NCBI GenBank assembly: GCA_947172415.1 | Contig: OX359197.1 | Location: 6,077,673-6,141,672, forward strand | Source of the DNA: Chondrosia reniformis | Taxonomy: Eukaryota; Porifera; Demospongiae; Chondrillida; Chondrillidae | Reading direction: 5' to 3' | DNA: 64,000 bases | Part shown: positions 39,301 through 50,700 of the stretch, piece by piece | Layout: each line of letters begins with the position of its first letter | How positions within the stretch are numbered: position 1 is the stretch's first letter | Notes under the pieces: generated by a model | What the model was told of the DNA's origin: nothing | Databases searched by the model: none | The model's input: only the letters and a program-made list of their open reading frames with translations | Translations under genes and position numbers: made by a program

Positions 39301-39584
39301 CTGAAGACGTCAATTCATCTCGCTGGCTATAAAACAGAAAAGAGATTACAAACGTACAGATTGTATGCCGTTCTACTCGCATACTTTGTTACGTTCCAGG
39401 TTGACTTTAGACGCCTCTGCAAAGTCTTAAAGCCATTGCTAACTGAATAATATTCCTTTTTTGACGAATTAAATAAGATTGAATTTCTACTTTCGTTACT
39501 CTGAAAAGAAATGATATGATATCTCATCAATTTTCATTTAAGTATTTTTGCAATTCCACTTACTTGTCCCTCGCCAAACACCAT
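36396..39584 (-). CDS. IFT52: Intraflagellar transport protein 52
   Basis: IFT52 is a core IFT-B1 subunit needed to build cilia. Ten exons (39564..39584, 39385..39500, 39239..39326, 38774..38903, 38179..38447, 37586..37741, 37328..37482, 37171..37258, 36885..36991, 36396..36582) give 438 aa; human has 437. All phases agree. The N-terminal GIFT domain includes VIVFGGPREKFSSAEFEAL, MEGGEVKHNTNINFLLEE and YYKYFHPKEALISNGVLNRE. Next come FVYPFGATLNVQKPAVAVLS, MVILGSCHLFSDGYIDKEEN and NQIDAEEPE. The C-terminus has QFETPLPPLQPAVFPPSFRE, LFDLDENFSSEQARIAQLTN and DDLEYYIRECGIILGVT. It is convergent with eIF3i and divergent from RAB23 with 151 bp between start codons. Confidence 0.96.
36640..36770 (-). 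repeat. Dispersed SINE-like repeat fragment in IFT52 intron 9
   Basis: Two nested starts of TTTTCCTACATGCTACAT / TTTTCTTATATACTACAT type are followed by AAAGACCTATAGGGAACTAA and the CTTCTCTTTATTCTCCTGCT segment, the reverse complement of the family. Confidence 0.7.
37834..38075. repeat. 60-bp minisatellite in IFT52 intron 5
   Basis: Four copies of a purine-rich unit containing GAAGAAGAGAGGATGTGAGA and GGAGTGACAGAGAGAGGGAA. Reading frames crossing it are repeat translations. Confidence 0.9.
38546..38629. repeat. Hairpin in IFT52 intron 4
   Basis: AATAAAGTCAATATTATTGA with GCGTAC is mirrored by GACGCTCAATAAGACTTTAT about 60 bp later, giving a short foldback of MITE type. Confidence 0.6.
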
Positions 39585-39735
39585 TTTGTTTGGTGCTCTT
39601 GACAACGTCCGCGACATGTGAGTCTCGAGTGCAAGACCCTCAATTATCGACCATTTTATTTAAACGCCCTCGGCTAAGTGCCAATAGCAGCTGAACTAAT
39701 TCGTAGCCGATAATCCATTCAGCAAATTAGTCGTT
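39585..39735. promoter_or_regulatory. Bidirectional promoter, IFT52 / RAB23
   Basis: This 151-bp interval must drive two ciliary genes in opposite directions. I looked for an RFX X-box (two half-sites of GTNRCC / RGYAAC type) and saw only a poor candidate near GGTGCTCTTGACAAC at about 39590-39605. No TATA box was seen. Confidence 0.6.
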
Positions 39736-42686
39736 ATGCTAGAGGAAGATATCGACCCGTCTATCAAAGTAGTAGTAGTAGGAAATGGAGGGGTGGGAAA
39801 GAGCTCATTAATAGAACGATTTGGTAAAGGATCGTTCAGCAAGACCTATAAGAAAACTATCGGCGTCGACTTTATGGAAAAGCGAATTCGGTAAGTAACC
39901 GAAATGGATCATATTAAATAGCTATGCACAGTTAACGATGCAGCAAAAAACAAATAAATCCTTAATTTAAGTAATTAAAACTAGCAGCTGTGATATTTTA
40001 ATTAAGAAAGGGGATATTTTGATTAATAATTATTGAAGTTTTATATTTCTCCACGAATTTAAACATTTTTGTTGTCACAAGGGACACGCATTCAGTACCC
40101 TTTCAGTGTTTTCTGGACTACAATTATTACTATTATTATTATAATGTATATATCTATCTTTGTATATTAAAGTTATAAATGTTATTCCCCCATTCTTAAT
40201 AAACAATTTTTATTGTGTACTCTTTGGAAGTCCAAATTGCTGTGTTAGACATCTAACCATGTATGGTGCAGATACAACTACAGACCAAATATTTAGCTCT
40301 CTTTGACAATAAATACCTGTGGTTATGGAAAACATGTAGCATTACAATAGACAATGAGTATGGAGTTTGACTATATTATTATTATGTAAATTGAGTCATG
40401 TATATTGTATATACCTCATAAATAATACACATACATTTATTATTACCAATAATTGTGAGTACAACCAACTTTCATTTTCATTATCACTTATATTACCGGT
40501 AATAAATGCTTATAATGACAAATCAAATTATAACTCTTGAAAATATTTATGGCTCATGCATAGCCATGCTGTGTATAGAACTATATTTGCTATAGTATAT
40601 TCTGCAATGTTTGTATGCATCAACTGTATTATTGCTATATAATCCATATATGGTTACCACTTTTAATAAGAACTTCAATCACCCATGGCCATGCAGCTAA
40701 ATATATAGGCCTTGCATTTGGTCACTTACCTGCATATGTATATATATATGCCACGCGCAGTGTTTATCTATATAGTACATACACAAAATCATTAATATAA
40801 TAATCTCAAATTCATTCGGACACATAATATGTACATGTAGGGTTAATGATCGCCTAGCAACCTTAATGCTATGGGATACAGCTGGTCAGGAAGAATATGA
40901 TGCTATCACTAGAGCTTACTACAGGGGTGCTCAAGTGTGCATTTTAGTGTTTTCGACTACTGATAAAACTTCTTTTCTCGATATACAAAAATGGAAGGCA
41001 AAGGTAGGTGAAGTGAATCATAAAAATATATGTGACATGGTTGACATCAATTATGAGGCTGTATGAGGGAAATACTATATATATATGTACTCATGCAGAA
41101 TAAACTGTTTTTATATATAACCTATAGCTATAGAGCTTTGGATTAGGATAGTTTCATTCCGTTTTTCTTCCTTTTTATCCACTGGGTCAGAAAGCTGTTT
41201 TTGGGAATTTTATCCTTCATCAGTGACCAGCTGCAGTGTCCAACAGTTTGATGTGCAGTTAGGCACTCACAGTATATACGTATATACATAAATTACTTGT
41301 TTTCCATGTATTTGTCTATATGTATATATATAATTGACACAAAAAATATAGTTTGGCTAAACAGCATATATTCTGTTCAGGTAGAAGAAGAAGTGAATGA
41401 TGTAGTATTGGTATTAGTACAAAACAAAATTGATATTCTTGACCAGGCAGCTATGTCTCAGTGAGTCTTGCATACATGCAGTAGTTTATATGTCTCTCTT
41501 AACACTACGAGGACTGCACAAAAGGATCCGGATCTTTAAATTAATATAAAATAATGCATTTGTATAGTGAAGAGGTAAATGAAATGGCTAAAAAATTGAA
41601 ACTGAAATTTTTTCGAGTTTCAGTGAAAGAGAATTTTAATGTGCAGGAAGGTTAGTAGTATGTTGGTATATATATATACATACATAGCCCAGAGGCAATA
41701 TATATAGCTGCATAATTAAGAGGCCAAGGCGGATCGAGCCAAGACCAAGTATATAATTATATTTAGGTGGAGTCTGAGCTGATGGAATGTACATATACTT
41801 CATGCATTGCCATGGTATTTGGGTAAACTTTTTATATATGATTAATTAACACTGTATATGTATATATATCCTCCTTAATCAGCGAATCACATAGTATATG
41901 GTAGATAATATCCCCCATTTCAGGCCATTGCCATGGCAACATACATATAATTAGCACTATCATACTGATATATACAATACACATTTACATGCATTTAGTG
42001 TTTCAATATGTAACATTGAAATATTTTGAGAAGTTAGAAAAGATGAGAAAGGCAAACTTAGTAACAATACAAAGCACCAAAAAAATTGGAATGAGTGAGT
42101 TGATATATATGATAATAATGTATATAAATAATAATATGTATATGGCCGGAAAGACTGATAAGAAGAATATTCGGTGGATTACTCAAATTAAGGCATTTGG
42201 CAAATTTTACTTTGGCAATTTTAATGACAAGACATGCAGTTGTTCTCCTACTACGTACAAATATATAATACATACAGGAGCTATATAGACCATATGTTGT
42301 AGCTTGTATATACTGTATTATATAATACATATTATACAGGAGCTATATAGACCATATGTTGTAGCTTGTATATACTGTATTATATAATACATATTATACA
42401 GGAGCTATATAGACCATATGTTGTAGCTTGTATATACTGTATTATATAATACATATTATACAGGAGCTATATAGACCATATGTTGTAGCTTGTATTATAC
42501 TGTATTATATAATACATATTATACAGGAGCTATATAGACCATATGTTGTAGCTTGTATAATATGTATTATTATATACATATTATTATACAGGGGCTACTA
42601 CTAAAGAATTCACAGAGGAAACAGACCATCCATTCAATCTTGACAATAAACTACAAAAAAGGAAGTCAAAGTGTAGTCTTTTATGA
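39736..42686 (+). CDS. RAB23: Rab23 small GTPase
   Basis: RAB23 is a membrane-traffic GTPase acting in primary cilia and as a negative regulator of Hedgehog signalling in vertebrates. Six exons (39736..39890, 40841..41003, 41381..41460, 41568..41650, 41999..42094, 42592..42686) encode 223 aa, against 237 in human. The start MLEEDIDPSIKVVVVGNG is the typical Rab23 N-terminus. G1 is GNGGVGKSS, the effector region KKTIGVDFMEKRIRVND, G3 WDTAGQEEYD, G4 VQNKID and G5 SVK. The next exon reads VFQYVTLKYFEKL, as in human VFKYLAEKYLQKL. The tail ends KRKSKCSLL: a polybasic stretch and a CAAX-type prenylation box, like human CSIP. Exons 1-5 are firm. The last exon rests on phase plus this ending, and its acceptor sits at the end of a 63-bp tandem repeat. 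Confidence 0.93.
42270..42590. repeat. 63-bp minisatellite carrying acceptor-like sites, RAB23 intron 5
   Basis: Five copies of a unit containing TTATACAGGAGCTATATAG and CCATATGTTGTAGCTTGTAT lead into the real acceptor TTATTATACAG/GGGCTAC at 42591/42592. Each unit repeats the TTATACAG motif. Confidence 0.88.
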
Positions 42687-43500
42687 GTCTTTTATAATTG
42701 TGCAGTTCCTACTTGTTCACATTACCTTCACCTTAAATTATACATATATGTATGCATGCAATTAATATAATAGTCATATAAGATATATATAGTCATTGGA
42801 TCATTGGATGCATGTATATAGTATGTAAAATTATGTGTAAAATCAGAAATAATCAATCAATATAGTTTTTAGCAATTCATGCCTACATGCAGAACATTCA
42901 TGCAGGTGATGGTGAGGTTATATTATACCTGGCCATGATTTGAGGCTATCCTGCATGAAAAATCTAATACACATTTTCCTACATGCTGTGCCTATTCTAT
43001 AAAAAAGCCTATAGGAGGAGAGACCATTTGATGTGCTTGTTTCATTTGTTTTAAACATGCCGATTTATAATATATAGGATATTTAAAGGGAGAACTCCAT
43101 GATGTTATATATGTTGATTCAGGACTCTTTTCTAATTGTGCATATCTTTAATTGATCATTTTTGATTTCCATGTATAGTGCTACATGGAGCTGTGAGGCT
43201 CTCTAGCGTGATCAGCACACGATGCACTTTAATAATAATAATAATATAATATAGGTTGTATTTTTATTTCACACCCTCATGAATAAACAATTCATAACTG
43301 ATATAGCTAATTGAATAAGGATTCCTTGAAGGATGTACCATCCCAAAGATGATATAGCTAATGTTGAATCATTTTCCATACACAACACGCACACACTATA
43401 ACATAAATAGAAAGTGAAAACTTTAAGGAAATCTATTATAAGCCTGTATTCATTTTTGGTTCAATTCCACGCACATATACGAATGCTATACACATAAACC
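42687..43500. other. RAB23 3' flank to calmodulin-like gene
   Basis: AT-rich convergent intergenic DNA with a short dispersed-repeat fragment at about 42965-43025 (TTTTCCTACATGCTGTGCCT, AAGCCTATAGG). No additional exon was recognised. Confidence 0.5.
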
Positions 43501-43965
43501 CTACTTATTAAGGTTTTTAATGTAGTCTGCGTAATGAATTCTTCCATTTTCGTCAACGCCTGCTTCCTTGATTAATTCCTGAGCCTCGTCGAATTGAAGG
43601 CATTCTCCGAGTCTAGTTAACATGAAACGTAGCTCCGCGGCATCAATAGTGCCGTCATTCTTATCGTCAAACACTTGGAAAGCCTGAATCATCTCGTCTC
43701 TCGATATCGTTTGCTCCTTTCTCTTACTAACAAGCGATAAAAATACATCAAACGTTATCTTTCCTTTTCCATCGGGGTCTGCTTCACCGATCATGTTTGT
43801 GAGTTCGGCTTCCGTTGGGTTTTGTCCGAGCGATCTCATCACCGTACCCAGCTCGTTCGAATTGATTGTCCAATTCCCGTCTTTGTCGAAAAGAGAAAAT
43901 CCATCTCGTAACTCTTGAATCTGTTCCTCTGTTAGCTGTCCAGTGCTCATTACTTCAGAAACCAA
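43501..43965 (-). CDS. Intronless calmodulin-like EF-hand protein
   Basis: A single uninterrupted frame encodes up to 154 aa related to calmodulin over its whole length. [20 protein letters not shown] and [20 protein letters not shown] are nearly calmodulin-identical; the rest is diverged. EF1 ([12 protein letters not shown]) keeps the acidic ligands but has Trp where glycine is expected at loop position 6. EF2 ([12 protein letters not shown]) lacks the final glutamate. EF3 ([12 protein letters not shown]) has Lys at position 3. EF4 ([12 protein letters not shown]) lacks the first aspartate. Only EF1 therefore looks able to bind calcium normally. The real start may be the inner methionine at about 43950 ([10 protein letters not shown]). 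The lack of introns among intron-rich neighbours suggests a retrocopy. No 3' poly(A) tract was recognised. Confidence 0.85.
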   Translation of the reverse strand: MVSEVMSTGQLTEEQIQELRDGFSLFDKDGNWTINSNELGTVMRSLGQNPTEAELTNMIGEADPDGKGKITFDVFLSLVSKRKEQTISRDEMIQAFQVFDDKNDGTIDAAELRFMLTRLGECLQFDEAQELIKEAGVDENGRIHYADYIKNLNK

Positions 43966-44711
43966 TTTATAATACTGCTATATTTACTTTCAAGGCTATA
44001 GTTTTTATACAATATGTGGTGACTTCCCATTACATAATTGAGCTAATTCGCTATAAAATAGCAGTGTATAAAAATAGTACGTATATACATTATTTATAAA
44101 AGAATTATTATGAAGGTACTGAAACTTGGTCTGTTATGTAACCCTAATTTAATATTATGGGCTATAGGAGAAATCATAATTTGATTTAGGGGGCATCTGC
44201 TTAACACACGTATAGACTCCTCCCCCTCCTAATGCCATTGCAATACAGCACACAAATGGTAGCTGTCAGTGTATATATGTTTCCTTCAAAATAGAGTTAT
44301 TTATTTAATCAGCTGTGATATACACATTTCTATAATAGAAGCATCGCCTTACATAGTTGCTATAATACCACATTGCTATTTTATCATGACATTTCACTAC
44401 CTAATATCATTACAACAATAAGAGTACACATTTCAGTTCAGAGATGCCACTTCCTATCATTCATTACAAACACCAGCTCAGTGTATCAAATAGATTTTTT
44501 ATCTTTGACAACAGCTATACATCTTGACAGAATACATGCATTATTTTGAGATACAATAAATATTTCTGTAGTCTCTATACAGTTTTGTACTGTATACCAG
44601 TCAATTAAGTCTTCATAAAAGCTAAGTGACAGATATTTCCAGAAACCTTTATTGTCAAACTTTACAATAAAATTATTGGTGTCCAAGGGATATTAAAATA
44701 TAACAATGTAT
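43966..44711. other. Upstream of calmodulin-like gene / FAM91A1 3' flank
   Basis: AT-rich tandem intergenic DNA. It contains no recognised exon, repeat array or RNA gene. Confidence 0.5.
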
Positions 44712-47700
44712 TTACACAAAGTAATCTAACCTAGATCCATTAAATGTCAGACATTTTGTTGGGGGTGGGACATTGGGGCAGGGCACTATTATTGGCTCCA
44801 TCTGCAAAGGGTGCTGATTAAATTCTGGAAAGCGAGTGTTATCCTGAAGTACAAAAGAAAAATTCTTACTTAGAAAAGTTGTACGTACGTATACAATACT
44901 TTTTAAAGACTACAAATCTTAATGATAGTTCTTTAAAGTTGTAAATATTACCTGATATTTAGCAATAAACTCCATAACTTGAAGAGTAAGAATTCGGCAC
45001 TGTTGGATGTGCTTCTGTAGGCTGTCTTCCTGAAACAAGCCCTTGGTCATAATCTAATTTGAAACCAAGACATAAAAAAACTCTCAAGAATACACATTCA
45101 TTTTTATAACAATTACTCCTAATCATGTAAAGTATATGGGAAAAGCATTCACAGTCTAACTTGTATAGCAAAATAGTGTTTCAGTCATTTGTGTTTACTA
45201 GCAAAATAGTGTTTCAATCATTTGTGTTTACTAGCAAAATAGTGTTTCAATCATTCGTGTTTACTAGCAAAATAGTGTTTCAGTCATTTGTGTTTACTAG
45301 CAAAAGAGTGTTTCAATCATTTATGTTTACTAAGTCTTGTATGCATTGTCAATCATATCCATAGGAAACGGTATCTTGGAATTAATATTCATGAAAAAAA
45401 TAGACATATTTGCTGTATATCAGTAGATGGGTTGTTGAGTCTCAGAGTTTTGACATGTACATGTATGTACACTGTACGTAGGTCTTTATCAGCAGTGATG
45501 AGAAGAAATACATAGCCATTGCTGACTTGGTCAAAACATCCAGATAACTTGTTGAATCTATGTTACTGCTAATCAATAATCCATCTACTACTATAGATAT
45601 TCATGTAGGTGTGGCTATTCAATAATCCATATATATTCATGTAGGCATGGCTATTCAATAATCCATATACTAATATATATATTCATGTAGGCATGGCTAA
45701 GGCCAATTTACCTTGTCACAGACAGAATGGTTTACTTCCTTACTGAAGAGAGGAATGCCATAAAACATTTCAAATGGAACCCATTGCTTCATCAATTTTG
45801 ATTCAGCTTCAGTTAACTGTTCTAGTGTGTCACACGGGACTGCAGAACTGTCCTCATTTTTGGGTTTCGATACCTGTTTTGATTCTAAATTTTTATCTAA
45901 ATTGGATTTGGGACTCTCTAAATCACCTAAACCCAACTCCTTTAGGTCATCAAGAAATTCACTAATTTCCTCATTTTCCCCAGGTTTAGTCTTTTCCTTT
46001 GGACTAGCTGATTGGCTGATGCTTGATTGATTGGACTTTGGTGCTCCCGTCTTCAGCATACTGACATAACCACAGGAATTATCAAGATTAATAATTTCCT
46101 CTAATCTTCTTAAAGCTGGGTGATTTACAATATCACCTACACACAAAAGTAATCATTGAACTCACTAAAAATGTATAAACATACAGAATCAATAAGAGTA
46201 CATGCCAAGAGCCAAGGATTCACAAAAGATCAAAAAAGACAAAGATTCCCAGGGTCACTAATGAAGGGAGGAATTCCCAGAAACAGCTGTCTGGGCCAGT
46301 GGAGAAGAAGAGAAGGAGAAGGAGAAAACTCTTTTATCCTCATTCAAAGCTCTGAATATAAATAATCGGACACACCCAATTATTAACATGTTACGTCTAC
46401 TTTAGAGAAAAGCCCTATTCACAGACATGTAAGAAACATTTCCAAAGAGTTTTAGAAGTTTCAGCATCTAAAACACTGTTTGATGGTAAATTTCTCAATG
46501 AATAAACTAGAACCATTAAGAGAAAAGAGTCAGATTTTCTCACTTTCTGAAACATTTTCTCTTTCAAAAGGGAAGGTCACATGAACTACCTCTCCCTCGC
46601 CTCTCCACCCATACCCCTGTGCCAGGATGGAGGAGTGAGTCAGCGCATCATTCAGGGTCACCAAGAGGTTGGAGCCGTTCACCAACGTGCTGTCATGGCC
46701 CCATGGTATCATCAGCACTTGGGAATATCCCTGCGACAGAGAAAGGACAAAGATTAGAGCACCAGCGTACACATAAATCACAGCTAACTGATACAGTAGA
46801 GAAGAAGAGAAGAAGGAGAAAACTCTTGTAGCCTTATCCAAATCTCTCACTAGGTTCCCTATAAGTCTTTTACTCAAAATTAGATGTAGCATGTAAGAAG
46901 AATGGCGTATTAAATTATTGGTAAACCACAGTGGAAGAGCACTGGTGGCCCAAAACTTTTTCTCACTAAACATCTGCTACTCACTTTTCAATAATGTGTT
47001 GGGAACTCTCTATTAAACTAACTGCTGTCTGTTAATATAGCACTGATGAATATCGATTAATTATGAACTTGAGGGACTAGTTTCTTTACCTTTAAAACTT
47101 CTGGTAGTTTCCTCAATCTACTTCCTTTACTGAGCAGAACAGTCGGAGGACCAGACCGTGTGACCTCGTACAACCACAACTTGAACCACAAAGAGTTGAC
47201 CTCAGGAATGGGCGGGCCCAGGTGGGAGGGGTCCACTGTTACTACCGGCTGGACCTCTTGTGCCAGCGGAGCCATAGACAAAAGAACATTGTAGTTCTTT
47301 TTCAGTACACGAGACAGTATGTTTACATCGAGACTGTTTAGACTCTCGCATCTCAACAAATCTAAAATGGGAATGGGAATTTTTTTAATCAATCAAGATA
47401 GTTTACCATGAACATTAACTGTTTTGTGTACACACCTATAGGGACATCACTCCATCAACATTAGTACTATATCCACACACATATAAATATACTACAACAT
47501 AGTACATATGTATGCCAACACACTGTTGTCATACCAACAGGCTGTCCCAGATCCTCTTTCAGGTTCAATTTTGGATTTCTCCTCAAAAACTGGATTGTGG
47601 ACTTTAAGGTGACTGCGTGGTCATAGTAACGTTGAGCCTCTCCTTCTCCCGTCGCATCTACCTGTAGGAGGGGCGGTGGGGAGATATTTGACAACAGTAG

Positions 47701-50700
47701 TAGCCGAACTAGACACACTGTAAGATACATACTTTGTCAAGCTCAGCAAGAAATCCATCCAAGCTCTCATCTGTCAGTTTGCCGACCTCAAACAAGGTGA
47801 CTGCGTGATTCTTTAATCCCTAAAATCAAGAATTATGGTTTGATAAGGACACGGTTGTCATACACGTATAGTAAGTAATACAGTAATGGCCAACCAAAAT
47901 TAATATAACAACAATTGCTCATCAAATTAAAATTCAAAGCTTCTGATACAATCCTTATCCAATCAGTGTTTCCCCCCAGAAACATTAGGGGGAGGAGAGC
48001 GGAAAATGTTTGCATTGTTGCTTATCATAAGTTCAGAAGTGTATTATTTTAATTTCACAAGCAACTTTGATGATCACTATAATATATCTATTTCTAGCTA
48101 TGGGATACATCATGCAATAATACAGATTTGATATAAAAGTCCCTTCAAATCGAACCTCTACAATGTACATATACGTACCACATGTAATATACAAACTGAC
48201 AATTGGGAGACAATTAAACACTCACCGGTGACAGGTTGCCCATCATCAAAAAGGCTGTAAGAGTTGAATCAAACACAAATCCAATTCTCTTCTGCATTGA
48301 CCCAGAACTGGATACAGTAGATAAAGAGTCACTTGTGGAGGAGGGAATAGCTGTCTCCCCTTGGGGGAATCCCCCTTGGTCTTCCTTTGTCTGAACCCCT
48401 CCACTCTCAGCATCACTATCACCAGGAGAACTGGAGCTTCTGATGAGATCTGTGATTGGAGATAATTGGACCTCCAGGGTGCCAGGAACATGTCCACTGG
48501 AGCTGATGCTTGGGAGCAGTAGGCTTTCATCCGACGGGGAGCTTAGTTGCCTAGCAACTGTGTCCGTCCAGGATGGATGGAAATCTGATTTGTCAGTTGG
48601 CAAGTTCTTTTTGTGTGCAAACCCAAGTCGAATAAAGACAGCTACAGCATATTTGATTTGTTCTAGATCCAACTGCAGCACTGAAGACAACTGGGAGGAG
48701 TGTACATATTACATTATATTATTGGCATTACTATTGGCAATATGAATATAGCTAGATCATAAAATAAGCACAACTGAAGTTAGAAAAGTCTTAATGAAGT
48801 GTATACTAATGTTAACTGAAGTTAGAAAAGTCTTAATGAAGTGTATACTAATGTTAACTGAAGTTAGAAAAGTCTTAATGAAGTGTATACTAATGTTAAC
48901 TGAAGTTAGAAAAGTCTTAATGAAGTGTATACTAATGTTAACTGAAGTTAGAAAAGTCTTAATGAAGTGTATACTAATGTTAACTGAAGTTAGAAAAGTC
49001 TTAATGAAGTGTATACTAATGTTAACTGAAGTTAGAAAAGTCTTAATGAAGTGTATACTAATGTTAACTGAAGTTAGAAAAGTCTTAATGAAGTGTATAC
49101 TAATGTTAACTGAAGTTGGACAGATCTATGTATATTCTGTCAGAGGGACACTGAGGGTCATTGGGGGTCATTGGGGGACACTGAGGGTCATTGGGGGTCA
49201 TTGGGGGACACTGAGGGTCATTGGGGGCCATTGGGGGTCATTAAGGGACACTGAAGGCACTGAGGGTCTTTGGGGGACACTGAGGGTCTTTGGGGGCCAT
49301 TGGGGGTCATTAAGGGGCACTGAAGGCACTGAAGGCGCTGAAGGCACTGAAGGCGCTGAAGGCACTGAAGGCGCTGAAGGCACTGAAGGCGCTGAAGGCA
49401 CTGAAGGCGCTGAAGGCACTGAAGGCGCTGAAGGCACTGAAGGCGCTGAAGGCACTGAAGGCGCTGAAGGCACTGAAGGCGCTGAAGGCACTGAGGGTCT
49501 TTGGGGGGCACTAGGGGAGTGGGGAGATACTAGGGGACCTGGAAGACACTAGGGGAGTGGATAACTCACTTCCTGCATATTGGTGTGCTCGTCAAGGGAC
49601 ACAAATATTTTGTAAAGCAGATTCTCCAGATAGTCCCCTTGTACTCTGTTCATCACAAAACCTTGCAATGTTGGAACTGGTGCACGAGAGTGGTGAGAGG
49701 GAGGCAAAAAAGAGAGGGGAGAAAGGAAATAGAAGGAGAGAGGGAGAGAGAAGGAAAGTGGGAAGAGGGAGAAAGAGAGGGAGAAGAATAAGAGGAGAAA
49801 GAGAGGGAGAGAGAGAGAGTAAAATAGCACTAACAAGGTCTGGGAGTCACTGACCAACTATAAAGTCATCATCGTGAATTGGAATGTCAAAATAGATTAA
49901 CCCTTTGCGATAAACATTTCTCAGAAGAGATCTGTTGAGAACTTTGGCTTCCACAGCATTCCTGTCAATTACTAAATCCACAATTTCCTTTTCTTCCTTT
50001 GAGCATACCTTACAATGGAAGTACATACAGTGATGATGCAATGTAAGTATCCACAACAAAATGGATGTACATACAGTAGAAACTTAGAATGGGATGTCGA
50101 TGAATATATAGCAATAAATTTGATTGCTGAACACAAAGGATGTTGACATTAAGAAATAGTTCTACTACTTTTGATAAACCTACACTAGTGAAACATTTGC
50201 TAGAAGACGTTACCTTAATGTCTTCTTCAGTGACAAACCCAATTTTAACCAGCCACCACCATTCAAAATTCAAATCTTCAGAGGGTTGAGTTGGGAGTAA
50301 GTCTTTTGGATTTCGACGACGAAAGAACTTATTCTACAAAAGGATAGAAATATGTAAATTTATATTCCCTTTCAACTAGCCACCTTCTCTCTCTTCCAAA
50401 TCCTCTAAATGACTAATCTAGCCTAGCTCCACCATTAGCTCACCCTTGACCTGTAGGTGTTCATTATGTCAATGTACTGATTTCTACCAACAGTTAATAA
50501 TCTAACAACTAGAAGGAAAAAAAGTAAACAAAATGATTTTAAATCAATGCTCATTTATGGAACTTTGGATGAACTCACTGTCTGCAGCTGTAAAATTTGG
50601 TAGAGAATCGTAGCTTTTCTCATTAGACATTATATTTTGTAATATCTGGTGATAATACTGGAAAGGAGTAATTCGCAATCCTTGAACTAGCATGTCTTGT

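Noticed and set aside
39590..39605. RFX X-box between IFT52 and RAB23
   Set aside because: GGTGCTCTTGACAAC departs from the consensus at several fixed positions.
42095..42288. Read-through of RAB23 exon 5 to a frame ending near 42288
   Set aside because: GTGAGT at 42095 is a strong donor, and splicing to 42592 gives a polybasic CAAX tail typical of Rab23. Read-through is possible as a minor form.
48794..49552. 252-codon open frame on the plus strand
   Set aside because: It consists wholly of translated 42-bp and 18-bp repeats inside a FAM91A1 intron and lacks any non-repeat domain.
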